Made by a program: the position numbers and the translations under genes. Shown here piece after piece: positions 36,281-44,776 of a stretch of DNA of 64,000 nucleotides (positions are counted from its first letter, which is position 1; each line of letters starts with the position of its first letter). This stretch comes from Gammaproteobacteria bacterium (GTDB lineage: Bacteria > Pseudomonadota > Gammaproteobacteria > Tenderiales > Tenderiaceae), in the NCBI GenBank assembly GCA_021731365.1, contig JAKFXL010000006.1, positions 1-64,000 on the forward strand, read 5' to 3'. The notes beneath the pieces are model-generated. The model saw nothing but the letters and a program-made list of their open reading frames with translations. It was not told the DNA's origin and did not search any database.

Positions 36281-37341
36281 TGGCTAGTAATCTTAAAAAG
36301 TCCAAGCCGCTGAGTCAGTTAGAGCGGACTAAACGCAGCCGCTACCTCTCCGCCACGCTGGTTACCTGTGCTGCGTTGGCGGTAGTGGGGGGCAGCATGC
36401 ATGTCATTGATATTGGCCATGGTCGTGTTTTTGGAGAGATGCGTAATAAGGCGACGTATGACCTGGACAATATGAAGGATCGTATCCGGGCAGCTGGGGA
36501 GGACTCAACACGTAATAAAATGAATGAGGCGGGCCTTCATAAAGCGGAGCCGGATTCGTTGTCTGTTGTGGCGGGCATGTTGACCGCGGAGCAGTGGCGT
36601 GAGATTGATACTTTGGTTGAGATTCCGGGGGGCGAGTTTAAGATGGGGTCTGATCAATTACGCACCAGCTCTCAAAATAGCCCGGAGCACAAGGTGTTAC
36701 TTCCTGCATACAGTATCGATAAGTACCCTACAACCAATGCTCAATATGCCCGTTTTGTTGCGGAAGCTAAATATCGCCCACCTGCCGATTGGGAGGGTGG
36801 TAAGTTGCCTAAAAATGAGGCGTTGCGTCCGGTGACCATGGTCTCCTGGTATGACGCGAGTAACTATTGTACATGGGCGGGTAAGCGATTACCGAAAGAG
36901 TCTGAGTGGGAGAAGGCCGCACGTGGTGTAGACGGTCGCCGCTGGCCGTGGGGCAATGATATGGATGCAAAACGGCTAAATACTTATTATAGTGTGGGTT
37001 CTGCCACCGATGTTACTACGTATCTGGATGGTGCCAGCCCGTATGGTGTAATGGATATGGCGGGCAACGTGTTTCAATGGGTTGAGGATGATTTCTTGCC
37101 ATATGATGGCTCGACTGCCCCGGGCGAGTTGTTTCAAGGCAAAATTGGTGTGGCAAATACACCACAGGACCGGGCTATGAAGGTGGTCGACCTTGTTGGG
37201 GTGGACGCCAAGTATAAAGTGTTGCGTGGTGGTTCATGGAAAAGCGACCCATTTTCAACGGCGACCTATCATCGTAATTATTCATGGCCAAATTATGCGT
37301 CGGACTTTTTTGGTTTTCGTTGTGCGGCTGACGTAAATTAA
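36280..37341 (+). CDS. Membrane-anchored FGE-sulfatase-domain (SUMF1-like) protein
   Basis: 353 residues. A membrane helix (about 24-45) is followed by a formylglycine-generating-enzyme-type fold: VEIPGGEFKMGSD (about 112-124), PVTMVSWYDASNYCTWAGKRLPKESEWEKAAR split over 188-219, YGVMDMAGNVFQWVEDDF, and the end LRGGSWKS...FFGFRCAADVN. The cysteine pair that binds copper in catalytic FGE, normally soon after RGGSW, is absent (KSDPFSTATYHRNY). So it is probably not a sulfatase-activating enzyme. The fold is also used in NirV-like proteins and in binding roles. It overlaps the upstream stop by one base. Confidence 0.9.
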   Translation: MASNLKKSKPLSQLERTKRSRYLSATLVTCAALAVVGGSMHVIDIGHGRVFGEMRNKATYDLDNMKDRIRAAGEDSTRNKMNEAGLHKAEPDSLSVVAGMLTAEQWREIDTLVEIPGGEFKMGSDQLRTSSQNSPEHKVLLPAYSIDKYPTTNAQYARFVAEAKYRPPADWEGGKLPKNEALRPVTMVSWYDASNYCTWAGKRLPKESEWEKAARGVDGRRWPWGNDMDAKRLNTYYSVGSATDVTTYLDGASPYGVMDMAGNVFQWVEDDFLPYDGSTAPGELFQGKIGVANTPQDRAMKVVDLVGVDAKYKVLRGGSWKSDPFSTATYHRNYSWPNYASDFFGFRCAADVN

Positions 37342-37359
37342 TCAGAGATTACTATTAGG

Positions 37360-37611
37360 ATGACTTCATATACTAAACACCTTCTGGCGATGATACTGCT
37401 GCTGTTTACTCCACATGTATCAGCGGATACCTATCGTTATATGCATGTCACCATTGATACTCCCTGGATGATATTCCTGTTTCTGTTTGGCGCGGTAATG
37501 ATGCCATTTATTTTGATGGCCATTCTTTATTGGCGCACCGCTTTTCGTCGTAATGCTGAAGATGATATTCGGGCGGCCAAGTCTGATGTTAGTGGCAAGC
37601 CCGAGGAGTAG
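37360..37611 (+). CDS. Small secreted/membrane protein
   Basis: 83 residues. A signal-peptide-like start (about 1-22, ending VSA-DT) is followed by one membrane helix (about 34-57) and a charged cytoplasmic tail. No family recognised. It starts 18 bp after the FGE-like gene. Confidence 0.65.
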   Translation: MTSYTKHLLAMILLLFTPHVSADTYRYMHVTIDTPWMIFLFLFGAVMMPFILMAILYWRTAFRRNAEDDIRAAKSDVSGKPEE

Positions 37612-37614
37612 CGG

Positions 37615-37971
37615 ATGAAAATACTTCGTCTGTGTTGTGTTTTGCTGTTGTTTCTTGTTGCCCCTCTGGGGCTGTATGCAAGCGAGCAGAACTCACCCGT
37701 GAATGGCTCGATTGAGGTGATGCAGAGTTTTAATGATAATGCGCTCGAGGATGCAAAGGCGTACGGGGTTGCCGATAAGAAGAAACATCAAGTCCTCTTT
37801 TTTATGGGGGTCGCCCTGCTTATTTTACTGTGCACAACAGCCTATCTTGGCATTTCTATGGTGATGTTTAATAAAGAGGTCTTTGTTGCCCATATGGTCT
37901 CCGCGGGTCTGACTGTGACACTCGGCCTAGCGCATGCGGTGACGGCAGTGGTCTGGTTTTTTCCTTTTTAA
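37615..37971 (+). CDS. Small membrane protein, last gene of the respiratory cluster
   Basis: 118 residues. A signal peptide (about 1-22, ending LYA-SE) is followed by two helices (about 61-82 and 90-116) with HMVSAGLTVTLGLAHAVTAVVW, in which two His residues face similar turns. No family recognised. It starts 3 bp after the previous stop. Confidence 0.65.
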   Translation: MKILRLCCVLLLFLVAPLGLYASEQNSPVNGSIEVMQSFNDNALEDAKAYGVADKKKHQVLFFMGVALLILLCTTAYLGISMVMFNKEVFVAHMVSAGLTVTLGLAHAVTAVVWFFPF

Positions 37972-38093
37972 CTCTTGTTATTCAGATGGACTCCTATTTT
38001 AGGGCCTGTACTCCATATAAATTGTGATGGCACGTTGTTCTGTTATTGACGGTACAGTTCATGTGGTTGCCTGACAGATAAGAACGGATCATC

Positions 38094-40760
38094 ATGTCAA
38101 CTCCTCCCCATATTACAGATACCGCAGTATTAAAACAGACGTCTGATGATTATGGCAGGCGCATTGTGCACTTCTACTTTTTTTCAGGTGTTGTTGGACT
38201 CGCCTACCAGGTTTTGTGGGCGCGGATGTTATCGCTTCAGTTTGGTGTTAGCATTTTTGGTGTTGTGATTACGGCCGCTGCTTTTATGGTTGGCTTGGGG
38301 CTTGGCTCTTTTTTGGGTGGCCCACTCAGTCGCCTTAATGCAAGACCGTTACGTTTTTTTGCGATGCTTGAAGGGGGCGTGGCTCTTTACGCATTATTGC
38401 TGCCGTTATTGTTATCGTTGCTCGATGGCGGTGTTGCCGCCGTTGCGCCTGGCAGTTTGGCAGGTTGGTACAGTTTGCAGTTCTGTGCGGCGTTACTGTT
38501 GATTGCGTTGCCGGCAACGGCTTTGGGGATTGGGTTTCCGATGGTATTGCGATCATTGGAGTCTCAGAAGGTATCACTTGGCCGTGTATACGGCATGAAC
38601 ACCCTCGGTGGTGCGTTGGGGGCGTTGCTGCCCTTATGGCTGTTACCGGTAATCGGTTGGAGTAACGCCGTGCTTGTGGTTGCATCGCTTGGTGCCGCCG
38701 TAACCCTTTTTGCGTGGCGACTCGCTGTTGTGATGCCAGCGTTAACGATTTCCAGAGTTGCTGCAAATCCTGTCAGTAATATCCCTCTTTCAACAATAGT
38801 TGCTTACGCCATCGTTGGTGCTTCGGCTTTAATGCTAGAAATTGCCTGGACCCGGTTGTTTGGTATGTTGTTGTTGCGTACTGAATATGTGATGGCAGTC
38901 ATTCTGGCGACATTCCTTCTTGGGATTGGCGGAGGTAGCCTGCTGGCGCAGTACATGCGTGCACGTTACTGGTTGGAGTTGCTGCCGCTGTTATCGGCAC
39001 TGTTTGCCCTGTTAAGTTTGTGGGCGATCCCTCTATTAGCAGCGTGGGTTGAGCGTGCCCATTTCGACTCGCTTTTTAGTGCCATGTTGATTCAGGGAGG
39101 AGCGGTTGCCCTCTTGACGTTGCCAGTGACTTTGTTGCTGGGTGCGTGGTTGCCACTACTGAATCTGCGGTTGGGTGGAGTAAAGTCGAATGGAGCGTGG
39201 CTCTATGGTGCCAACTCTATTGGTGCGGCGTTGGGGGCGCTGCTGGCTGGATTTGTTTTAATCCCTTGGTTGGGCACAACGGGGGCGTTAGTGCTGGCAG
39301 CACTTATGCTGTTTATGGCTGGAATGGTTTGGGCGCGCCCACGTCTCTGGCTGTTACTGCCGGTGCTTGTAGTGATCGCCTGGCCGGTATACGAGTTACC
39401 ACCGGTGAGCCAACTATTGCCCGAAACTCAGAAGGGTAGCCGCGATCTTATGGTTCATGAAGATGCCCTGTCCATCACCCATGTGGTGGCAACCCGGGAT
39501 GGGCAACGTCTGTTATTGGCAGATCTGCAGCGGATGGATGCTTCATCTGAACCGCTTGCAGTTGTTTCACAACAGAATCAGGTACGACTGCCACTGCTGC
39601 TGCACCCGTCGCCCAAAACGGTACTCTTTCTTGGTTTGGGGACAGGAATATCCGCTGCTGCATCGACCCCGTGGACAACATTGCAACGTACGGCAGTAGA
39701 GTTGTCTCAAGGGTCGATTTTGGCGGCGGGCGATTACTTTGTACCGGTAAATGGCGGTGTAACCGCACAGATGCGAGTGGTGCGCGATGATGCACGCCGT
39801 TACCTAAGAACTTCGCAACAGCACTACGATGTGATTATTGGGGATCTGTTTCATCCTGATTTAGTGGGACGCAGTTCTCTGCTGTCACTGCAGCAGTTTG
39901 AACGTGCCCGTGCGTTGTTGACGGAAAAGGGTATCTTTGTACAGTGGTTAGCGCTGAACCAGTTCGATCCACATTCATTACAAGTAGTGATGCGTACGTT
40001 TCAGCAAGCATTTCCTGATGCCGTGATTTTTGTGGATGGTTTTCGCCTGGCGCTGATAGGTGGTAATGGATGGCAACCGACTGTTCAGGCAATGCAACAT
40101 AATCTGCAACAGCTCACCCCTGAGCAGCAACAACAGGCAACGGGTGGTGAGGGTGAATGGAGTTGGCTTGGGCGTTATTGGGGGGGGATACACCTCCCAG
40201 CGGGCGCAATACAGGATGAGTGGTCACCTGTGATTGAGTTTTCTCTGCCACGGGCGCGTTATCGGGGTGATATGGATCTGGTGAAACTGCTTGAGTGGTT
40301 ATTGCAGCAGCGCCCTCATGTTACACAAGCGCAGCAAGCATTGGCGGTGAACGCAGAGAGTGTCGAACTGTTTGAGCGTGGTTATGTCGCTACAGAGTTA
40401 TCAATACGCTCATGGATAGCAACACTCAAGGGCGATGAGCAGCAAGGGCAAAGATTGTTGCGCCTTGCGTATCAAGCCAATCCCAAGGATCGCTGGGTGA
40501 CGGGTGCTATTGCTGACCGTATGTATGTGAGTGTTGAGCAGCTGGCATCGCAAGAGGTAGAAAAACGCCGAGTCCTCGAGACGATTATTGTCATTCGTCC
40601 GGACCATGTGGAAACGTTGCGTGAGTTGTGGCGACTGAGTCTTGCGGAAGGCAATCCTGATCAGGCAGCACTCTATAGCCAACGCTTACGGCAACTAAGC
40701 CCGCTGGATATAGAGATGCAGCCTCAGCAGATCAAGTCTGAACTAATACACATCAATTGA
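38094..40760 (+). CDS. Fused membrane transporter-like and spermidine synthase-like protein
   Basis: 888 residues. The N-terminal half has about twelve to fourteen hydrophobic segments (to about residue 445) with the repeated motif GLxYQxLWARMLSLQFG/ALMLEIAWTRLFGMLL typical of the membrane domains fused to spermidine synthases. The next 270 residues form a Rossmann methyltransferase-like domain (VLFLGLGTGISAA, then YDVIIGDLFHPD). The C-terminal 150 residues are helical, TPR-like. The family probably transfers aminopropyl or related groups at the membrane; the substrate is unknown. Stand-alone gene. Confidence 0.85.
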   Translation: MSTPPHITDTAVLKQTSDDYGRRIVHFYFFSGVVGLAYQVLWARMLSLQFGVSIFGVVITAAAFMVGLGLGSFLGGPLSRLNARPLRFFAMLEGGVALYALLLPLLLSLLDGGVAAVAPGSLAGWYSLQFCAALLLIALPATALGIGFPMVLRSLESQKVSLGRVYGMNTLGGALGALLPLWLLPVIGWSNAVLVVASLGAAVTLFAWRLAVVMPALTISRVAANPVSNIPLSTIVAYAIVGASALMLEIAWTRLFGMLLLRTEYVMAVILATFLLGIGGGSLLAQYMRARYWLELLPLLSALFALLSLWAIPLLAAWVERAHFDSLFSAMLIQGGAVALLTLPVTLLLGAWLPLLNLRLGGVKSNGAWLYGANSIGAALGALLAGFVLIPWLGTTGALVLAALMLFMAGMVWARPRLWLLLPVLVVIAWPVYELPPVSQLLPETQKGSRDLMVHEDALSITHVVATRDGQRLLLADLQRMDASSEPLAVVSQQNQVRLPLLLHPSPKTVLFLGLGTGISAAASTPWTTLQRTAVELSQGSILAAGDYFVPVNGGVTAQMRVVRDDARRYLRTSQQHYDVIIGDLFHPDLVGRSSLLSLQQFERARALLTEKGIFVQWLALNQFDPHSLQVVMRTFQQAFPDAVIFVDGFRLALIGGNGWQPTVQAMQHNLQQLTPEQQQQATGGEGEWSWLGRYWGGIHLPAGAIQDEWSPVIEFSLPRARYRGDMDLVKLLEWLLQQRPHVTQAQQALAVNAESVELFERGYVATELSIRSWIATLKGDEQQGQRLLRLAYQANPKDRWVTGAIADRMYVSVEQLASQEVEKRRVLETIIVIRPDHVETLRELWRLSLAEGNPDQAALYSQRLRQLSPLDIEMQPQQIKSELIHIN

Positions 40761-40875
40761 CTCGCTTGTGCGACAGCTGATTCCTTTTGCCCGGACCGTC
40801 CTGCGTCCGCTACGTTTTCGTACAACATTGTTCATTCTCGTTGCACTCAACATAGCTGCCACAATGACTCTACGG

Positions 40876-41005
40876 CTAGTGGTCCATGCGGTTAATTGTG
40901 TAACGAATTTTTTTCACGATCGGCCGAAGCCAAATGAGGTATACGCATTTACTCATCATATATAGAAACACTATTAATTATATAACTTTTCGCATGAACC
41001 ACTAG
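40876..41005 (+). mobile_element. 130-bp MITE, copy 1
   Basis: Non-coding element whose ends are inverted repeats: CTAGTGGTCCATGCGG at the left and CGCATGAACCACTAG at the right. It is flanked by a 6-bp direct repeat CTACGG (40870-40875 and 41006-41011). An inverted second copy lies at 41775-41904, with about ten mismatches by eye. No transposase inside; it would need help from a related full-length element, which is not in this window. Confidence 0.8.
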
Positions 41006-41048
41006 CTACGGTAATCCCCTCATTTTTAGCGTCTGCCAAAAGTAGAGG

Positions 41049-41515
41049 TTATGTGGCTACTGCCAACATATGTTTTGGTGGCAATCCACCATTAGCCGTA
41101 TGAGGCGGCTCATTATTGTAAAACCATAACCATGAGGTTGCATAGTTCTGAACCTCACCGATCGATTCAAACAGATTCAGACTCAGCCAACTGTAACGCA
41201 CTGTGCGGTTATAACGTTCAACATAGGAATTCTGTTGCGGGTTGCCTGGCTGGATAAATTCAAGCTTGATCTGATGCTGCTCAGCCCATGCCTTCATCTG
41301 GTGGCTTATAAACTCAGGCCCATTATCACTACGAATGGCCTTTGGTTTACCACGCCACTCAATGATTTGATTGAGTGATCGGATTACTCTCATCGCAGGC
41401 AGCGAAAAATCGACGTCAATGGTCAAGCCTTCCCGATTAAAATCATCAATTACATTAAATAGACGAAAGGTTCGGCCATCGGTGAGCTGGTCGTGCATGA
41501 AATCCATTGACCACT
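41049..41515 (-). pseudogene. IS3-family transposase (OrfB), 5'-truncated
   Basis: About 155 codons of the C-terminal DDE catalytic domain: [10 protein letters not shown] (first Asp), then [10 protein letters not shown] (second Asp), then [12 protein letters not shown] (Glu), ending PPKHMLA. The upstream half of OrfB and all of OrfA are absent. The break at about 41512-41520 joins directly to the AraC remnant, suggesting a deletion or recombination at the IS end. Inactive. Confidence 0.88.
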
Positions 41516-41521
41516 ACACAG

Positions 41522-41756
41522 GACGGTATTCGAGTGGTTACGCCAACATCGCATGTTGTGGGAAGAGTCGTTGTTGCTGCAGCCCAATTTACAAATTCAG
41601 AAAATTGCTTATGCCGTGGGATATGACAATCCAGTCAACTTCGCCACATACTATCGACAGCATTTTCAGCGATCTTCAAGTGCCAGCCGGAAAAACCGGA
41701 CGCTAGAAAAAGAATTCTGGACGATAGTAAAGGCGAATGGTTCGAAAGAAGCCTAA
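41522..41756 (+). pseudogene. AraC-family regulator remnant (decayed copy of 42029-42862)
   Basis: The reading frame FEWLRQHRM...SLLLQPNLQIQKIAYAVGYDNPVNFATYYRQHFQ matches the final 65 residues of the intact regulator at 42029-42862 with a few substitutions. The stop is displaced, adding KEFWTIVKANGSKEA. The N-terminal 200 residues are missing. The homologous DNA continues past the gene into the intergenic sequence (AATCAACAGTCGAAT at 41759-41774), where the second MITE is inserted. Confidence 0.85.
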
Positions 41757-41774
41757 ATTAATCAACAGTCGAAT

Positions 41775-41904
41775 CTAGTGGTTCATGCGGAAAGTTATGT
41801 GATTAATAGTGTTTCTATATATGATGCGTAAATGCGTATACCTCATTTTGCTTCGGCTGAGCATGAAAGAAATTCGTTACACAATTAACCGCATGGACCA
41901 TTAG
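41775..41904 (-). mobile_element. 130-bp MITE, copy 2 (inverted)
   Basis: Reverse complement of the 40876-41005 element, same length, with CTAGTGGTTCATGCGG at the left and CCGCATGGACCATTAG at the right. GAAT borders both sides (41771-41774 and 41905-41908). The undisrupted equivalent of this insertion site is visible at 42910-42940, so the inserted segment is exactly defined. Confidence 0.85.
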
Positions 41905-41919
41905 GAATCTACAAGGAAG

Positions 41920-41955
41920 ATGTCAGATTCAAATGTGAATACAAAAATCACCGAG
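41920..41955 (+). pseudogene. Truncated start of a rebB gene
   Basis: The twelve codons MSDSNVNTKITE repeat the start of the intact rebB at 42942 almost exactly, including the upstream AAGGAAG. Homology then stops and the frame continues into unrelated sequence to a stop at 42111. With the 41522-41756 remnant it represents a decayed duplicate of the regulator-rebB junction. Confidence 0.7.
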
Positions 41956-42028
41956 TGGTATTTGATAGTCATGCGGTGTTTGTATTCGCAGTTATCTGAA
42001 TTTTATCCTATAAATTCAGAGATCTATT

Positions 42029-42862
42029 ATGAACTATCAAATTTTCGCTTCCTTCCAAAACCAACAGGTTTATGCAGAATTACAAGATGTACTACTAGAT
42101 TTAAATGTTGAATTAGTTGCGCTGACGGAGATCCCTATCGCAGAAAAAACACTGTATTTATTACTTATCGAAGCAGAATCTGATTTATGCCGGATCACTG
42201 ATAGTTTGACCGACGAATTTCGTCAACTCCCCAAAATTGCCATTTTGCACTCTGACCGACTGAGCCGAAATCAAATTTATCAAGCCGGATTTCAAGATTA
42301 TTTATTACACCCTTTTGTTAAAGAAGAAGTGCTGTACCGAATCATCACCTCCATCCGACAATCCTCGGCCGCTGGAACTTCAGCACATTTTTCCGTTCCC
42401 AATATTGTCAGCCCAGCACAATCATGGTTACCAATCACCCCGGTACCGAATTTTACAAACCCGCTGACCGATGCAGTGACTTCTTCTTTGTCCTTCGCTT
42501 TTACTCAGAATTCTGCAGTAAGGATCGGGCAGCAGCAGTTACTGATCCAAAAAGCCTGCGCTTATATGCAGGCCAATATGGGCAAGCGTTTAACCTTGGC
42601 TTTAGTGGCAAAACAGACCGGAACCAGCCGTACGAAATTGGCGGAGTTATTTCAATCCATGCTGAACATGACGGTATTCGAATGGTTGCGCCAACATCGC
42701 ATGATGCGGGCAGAGTCGTTGTTGCTGCAGTCCAATTTACAAATTCAGCAAATTGCTTATGAGGTGGGATATGACAACCCAGCCAACTTCGCAACATGCT
42801 ATCGACAGCATTTTCAGCGATCCCCAAGTGCCAGCCGGAAAAACCGGACGCTAGAAATATAA
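42029..42862 (+). CDS. AraC-family regulator with receiver-like N-terminal domain
   Basis: 277 residues. Residues 1-110 look like a degenerate response-regulator receiver (LPKIAILHSDRLSRNQIYQ, then YQAGFQDYLLHPFVKEEV where the terminal Lys-like position is kept). Residues about 172-277 are a double helix-turn-helix: NMGKRLTLALVAKQTG, then MTVFEWLRQHRM, then IQQIAYEVGYDNPANF. It sits just upstream of the reb genes in the same direction and is the probable activator of the R-body operon; that is inference from position. Confidence 0.88.
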   Translation: MNYQIFASFQNQQVYAELQDVLLDLNVELVALTEIPIAEKTLYLLLIEAESDLCRITDSLTDEFRQLPKIAILHSDRLSRNQIYQAGFQDYLLHPFVKEEVLYRIITSIRQSSAAGTSAHFSVPNIVSPAQSWLPITPVPNFTNPLTDAVTSSLSFAFTQNSAVRIGQQQLLIQKACAYMQANMGKRLTLALVAKQTGTSRTKLAELFQSMLNMTVFEWLRQHRMMRAESLLLQSNLQIQQIAYEVGYDNPANFATCYRQHFQRSPSASRKNRTLEI

Positions 42863-42941
42863 TTCGGGACGGCAGCAAAGGCGAATGGTTCTGAAGAAGT
42901 CTAGATTAATCAACAGTCGAATCCAGGAAGGTAAAAAAAAG

Positions 42942-43163
42942 ATGTCAGATTCAAATGTGAACACAAAAATTACCGACACGGTCAGCCAAACGAACGCTGT
43001 CGTTCTGGGAGAAGCGCCAGCGCAAGCGATGGGGACTTTGTACCAAGTGGCCTCGCACGCCAATGGCATGGCGATGCAAAACGCGGTGGCCAATCAACAC
43101 AATTTGAATCAGCTCAACAGTAGTATCGTGGCGCAGGCTATCGCCATTATCAATAGCAAATAA
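42942..43163 (+). CDS. rebB: RebB-family R-body structural protein
   Basis: 73 residues from the ATG at 42942, with AGGAAGG upstream; an earlier in-frame start at 42885 is not supported. The family pattern is clear: ITDTVSQTNAVVLGEAPAQAM, then GTLYQVASHANGMAMQNAV and a Gln/Asn-rich helix. RebB-type proteins polymerise into R bodies, coiled protein ribbons that unroll on a pH change in Caedibacter and rupture host membranes. A second paralogue is at 45337. Confidence 0.85.
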   Translation: MSDSNVNTKITDTVSQTNAVVLGEAPAQAMGTLYQVASHANGMAMQNAVANQHNLNQLNSSIVAQAIAIINSK

Positions 43164-43175
43164 GGATAGAGCACC

Positions 43176-43718
43176 ATGGCAGACAACTCCTCAGACACGA
43201 CAACAGCGTTGACACCGTTTCAGCAAAATGTGGCCTTTATCAATCAACAAGTATTGCAGCCTGTCAGCAAACCAATCGACGGCGGTTCAAAAATGATTGC
43301 GGACCAAGCTGCGGCGCTGATGGTAGAAGATATGCGCTCATTTTTACAAGGTTGCGAACAAATTCTGACTGTTGCGATGGCCAAAGCGGCGGCGCTGGCC
43401 ACCAACCAGGCCACAGTGGCCGAAGGCAAAGTTGCCATTCAGTCCGTTATAGATGCGATGACCGCATTACCGACTTATGCGACGAGTATCGCCGGTTCGG
43501 CGGGTAGCATTATTACACCATTTAGTGTTGTTGGTAGCGCGGCCAAAGCGTCAACTTCATTTGAAGCATCGCCTTTTTCTGCCACCGCATCGGCGGCGTA
43601 TGACTCGCCGGTCAGTAATGCCGGTACCGATAATGATCGTTATGAGTCATCCGAAAAAAGCCAGGCAACACCAGCCACAGGCGAGCAAAAAAGAAAATTT
43701 AAATTTTTCAAAAGTTGA
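43176..43718 (+). CDS. R-body locus protein of unknown function
   Basis: 180 residues with no membrane helix. Residues 10-100 are helical and Ala/Gln-rich (TPFQQNVAFINQQVLQPV, then MVEDMRSFLQGCEQIL). The C-terminal half is low-complexity Ser/Ala/Thr, ending in a basic KRKFKFFKS. It starts 12 bp after rebB and 18 bp before the next gene. Its place indicates an R-body assembly or accessory protein. Confidence 0.75.
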   Translation: MADNSSDTTTALTPFQQNVAFINQQVLQPVSKPIDGGSKMIADQAAALMVEDMRSFLQGCEQILTVAMAKAAALATNQATVAEGKVAIQSVIDAMTALPTYATSIAGSAGSIITPFSVVGSAAKASTSFEASPFSATASAAYDSPVSNAGTDNDRYESSEKSQATPATGEQKRKFKFFKS

Positions 43719-43736
43719 TCAGTTGAGGATATAACC

Positions 43737-44759
43737 ATGACGCGTAATGGAAGAACAGTCATTTCAGGCTATGCAGAACAATTTAAACCGGCGCAAATTC
43801 TTGGTGCTCAGACGTTAAATGAGTTCGCGAACAACAGCTATTTGCAGGAGCGAAAAGAAGGTTATGACGCGGCGGGTATGCCAGTCCTTTATAGCAGCAC
43901 TAACCCGACCGAACAGGACCTTAACTCGTTGTTCCGGCTTGACACGCTGCAAGCCAATGTGCAACCAGTGATCCGTCCTGTTGATGTGGCTGGAAAAACT
44001 GATTTTCAATCGTTTCTGATTGAGTTACAGGACAGTTGCACCGGGTTAACCCTGGTGATGCTGCAAGAAAGTGAAGGGGCGGTATTTTGTAATGTGCGGT
44101 TGTTGCCTTTTAGCACACTGGAGCAATTGCTCAACCCTACGGCGTCAAAGGCTGGCTTGTTAAAAATAAAACTGCCGACCAGCAATATTATGAAACTAAA
44201 CATCACCCTCAAGGCCTCCAATGTCGGTGAAGTGTTATATCAAACCCATAAAACAGAAATCACGTTGGATGATCTCTCGGACGGTGACCGCTTAAAACTG
44301 AAAGCCAGATTGGAGTTCAGCGCAGCGAAGACGATTGCGCATTATGTGTCGCAAATGCTGACGCCAACTCCGCCACAGCAAACGATGCCAGATCAGAGCG
44401 CTAAGTTAAGACAAACTCAAACAACCCAGGCCCAACTCGCTAGCCGATTACAGGTGACATCGTTCACTTGTGTCATCACCAGCTGTTTAAAAACAGTGAT
44501 CCTTGGCACTACCTTAGTAGCGACAACGGCTGGCGCAGTCCTCTCGGGGATTGGCATTGCCACGGTCAGCCCCATGCTTTCGTTAAGTGGTACGGTGTTG
44601 TCAGCCTTAGGAGCTGTCGGTCGAAATGTTGTCGGACTGTCGACAGTGCAGCCGTCAGACCTGCCGTCAGCCCCGCCGATTCTGGATGGCGATCGGATTA
44701 GTTTGACAGATACACGTAGTGAAGCAATGCCGCGCGAATACATCATTAAGCTTAATTAA
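43737..44759 (+). CDS. R-body locus protein with C-terminal membrane-like segments
   Basis: 340 residues. The first 220 residues form an unrecognised soluble domain (FNVRLLPFSTLEQLL-like strand-helix region). A hydrophobic, Gly/Ala-rich stretch at about 242-305 (TAGAVLSGIGIATVSPMLSL) could form two helices or a pore-like hairpin. It might anchor or release the R body, but no family was identified. In the tight reb operon. Confidence 0.72.
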   Translation: MTRNGRTVISGYAEQFKPAQILGAQTLNEFANNSYLQERKEGYDAAGMPVLYSSTNPTEQDLNSLFRLDTLQANVQPVIRPVDVAGKTDFQSFLIELQDSCTGLTLVMLQESEGAVFCNVRLLPFSTLEQLLNPTASKAGLLKIKLPTSNIMKLNITLKASNVGEVLYQTHKTEITLDDLSDGDRLKLKARLEFSAAKTIAHYVSQMLTPTPPQQTMPDQSAKLRQTQTTQAQLASRLQVTSFTCVITSCLKTVILGTTLVATTAGAVLSGIGIATVSPMLSLSGTVLSALGAVGRNVVGLSTVQPSDLPSAPPILDGDRISLTDTRSEAMPREYIIKLN

Positions 44760-44776
44760 TCACGAGGAGCGATCTA

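Noticed and set aside
40768-40965. 65-codon open frame after the spermidine synthase-like gene
   Set aside because: It has no ribosome binding site, and its second half is MITE sequence; a truncated gene is possible but not supported.
41371-41706. 111-codon plus-strand frame spanning the IS3-AraC junction
   Set aside because: It joins antisense IS3 sequence to an out-of-frame AraC remnant, so it is chance.
42424-42762. 112-codon frame inside the AraC regulator
   Set aside because: Shadow frame; the regulator frame has clear receiver-like and HTH regions.
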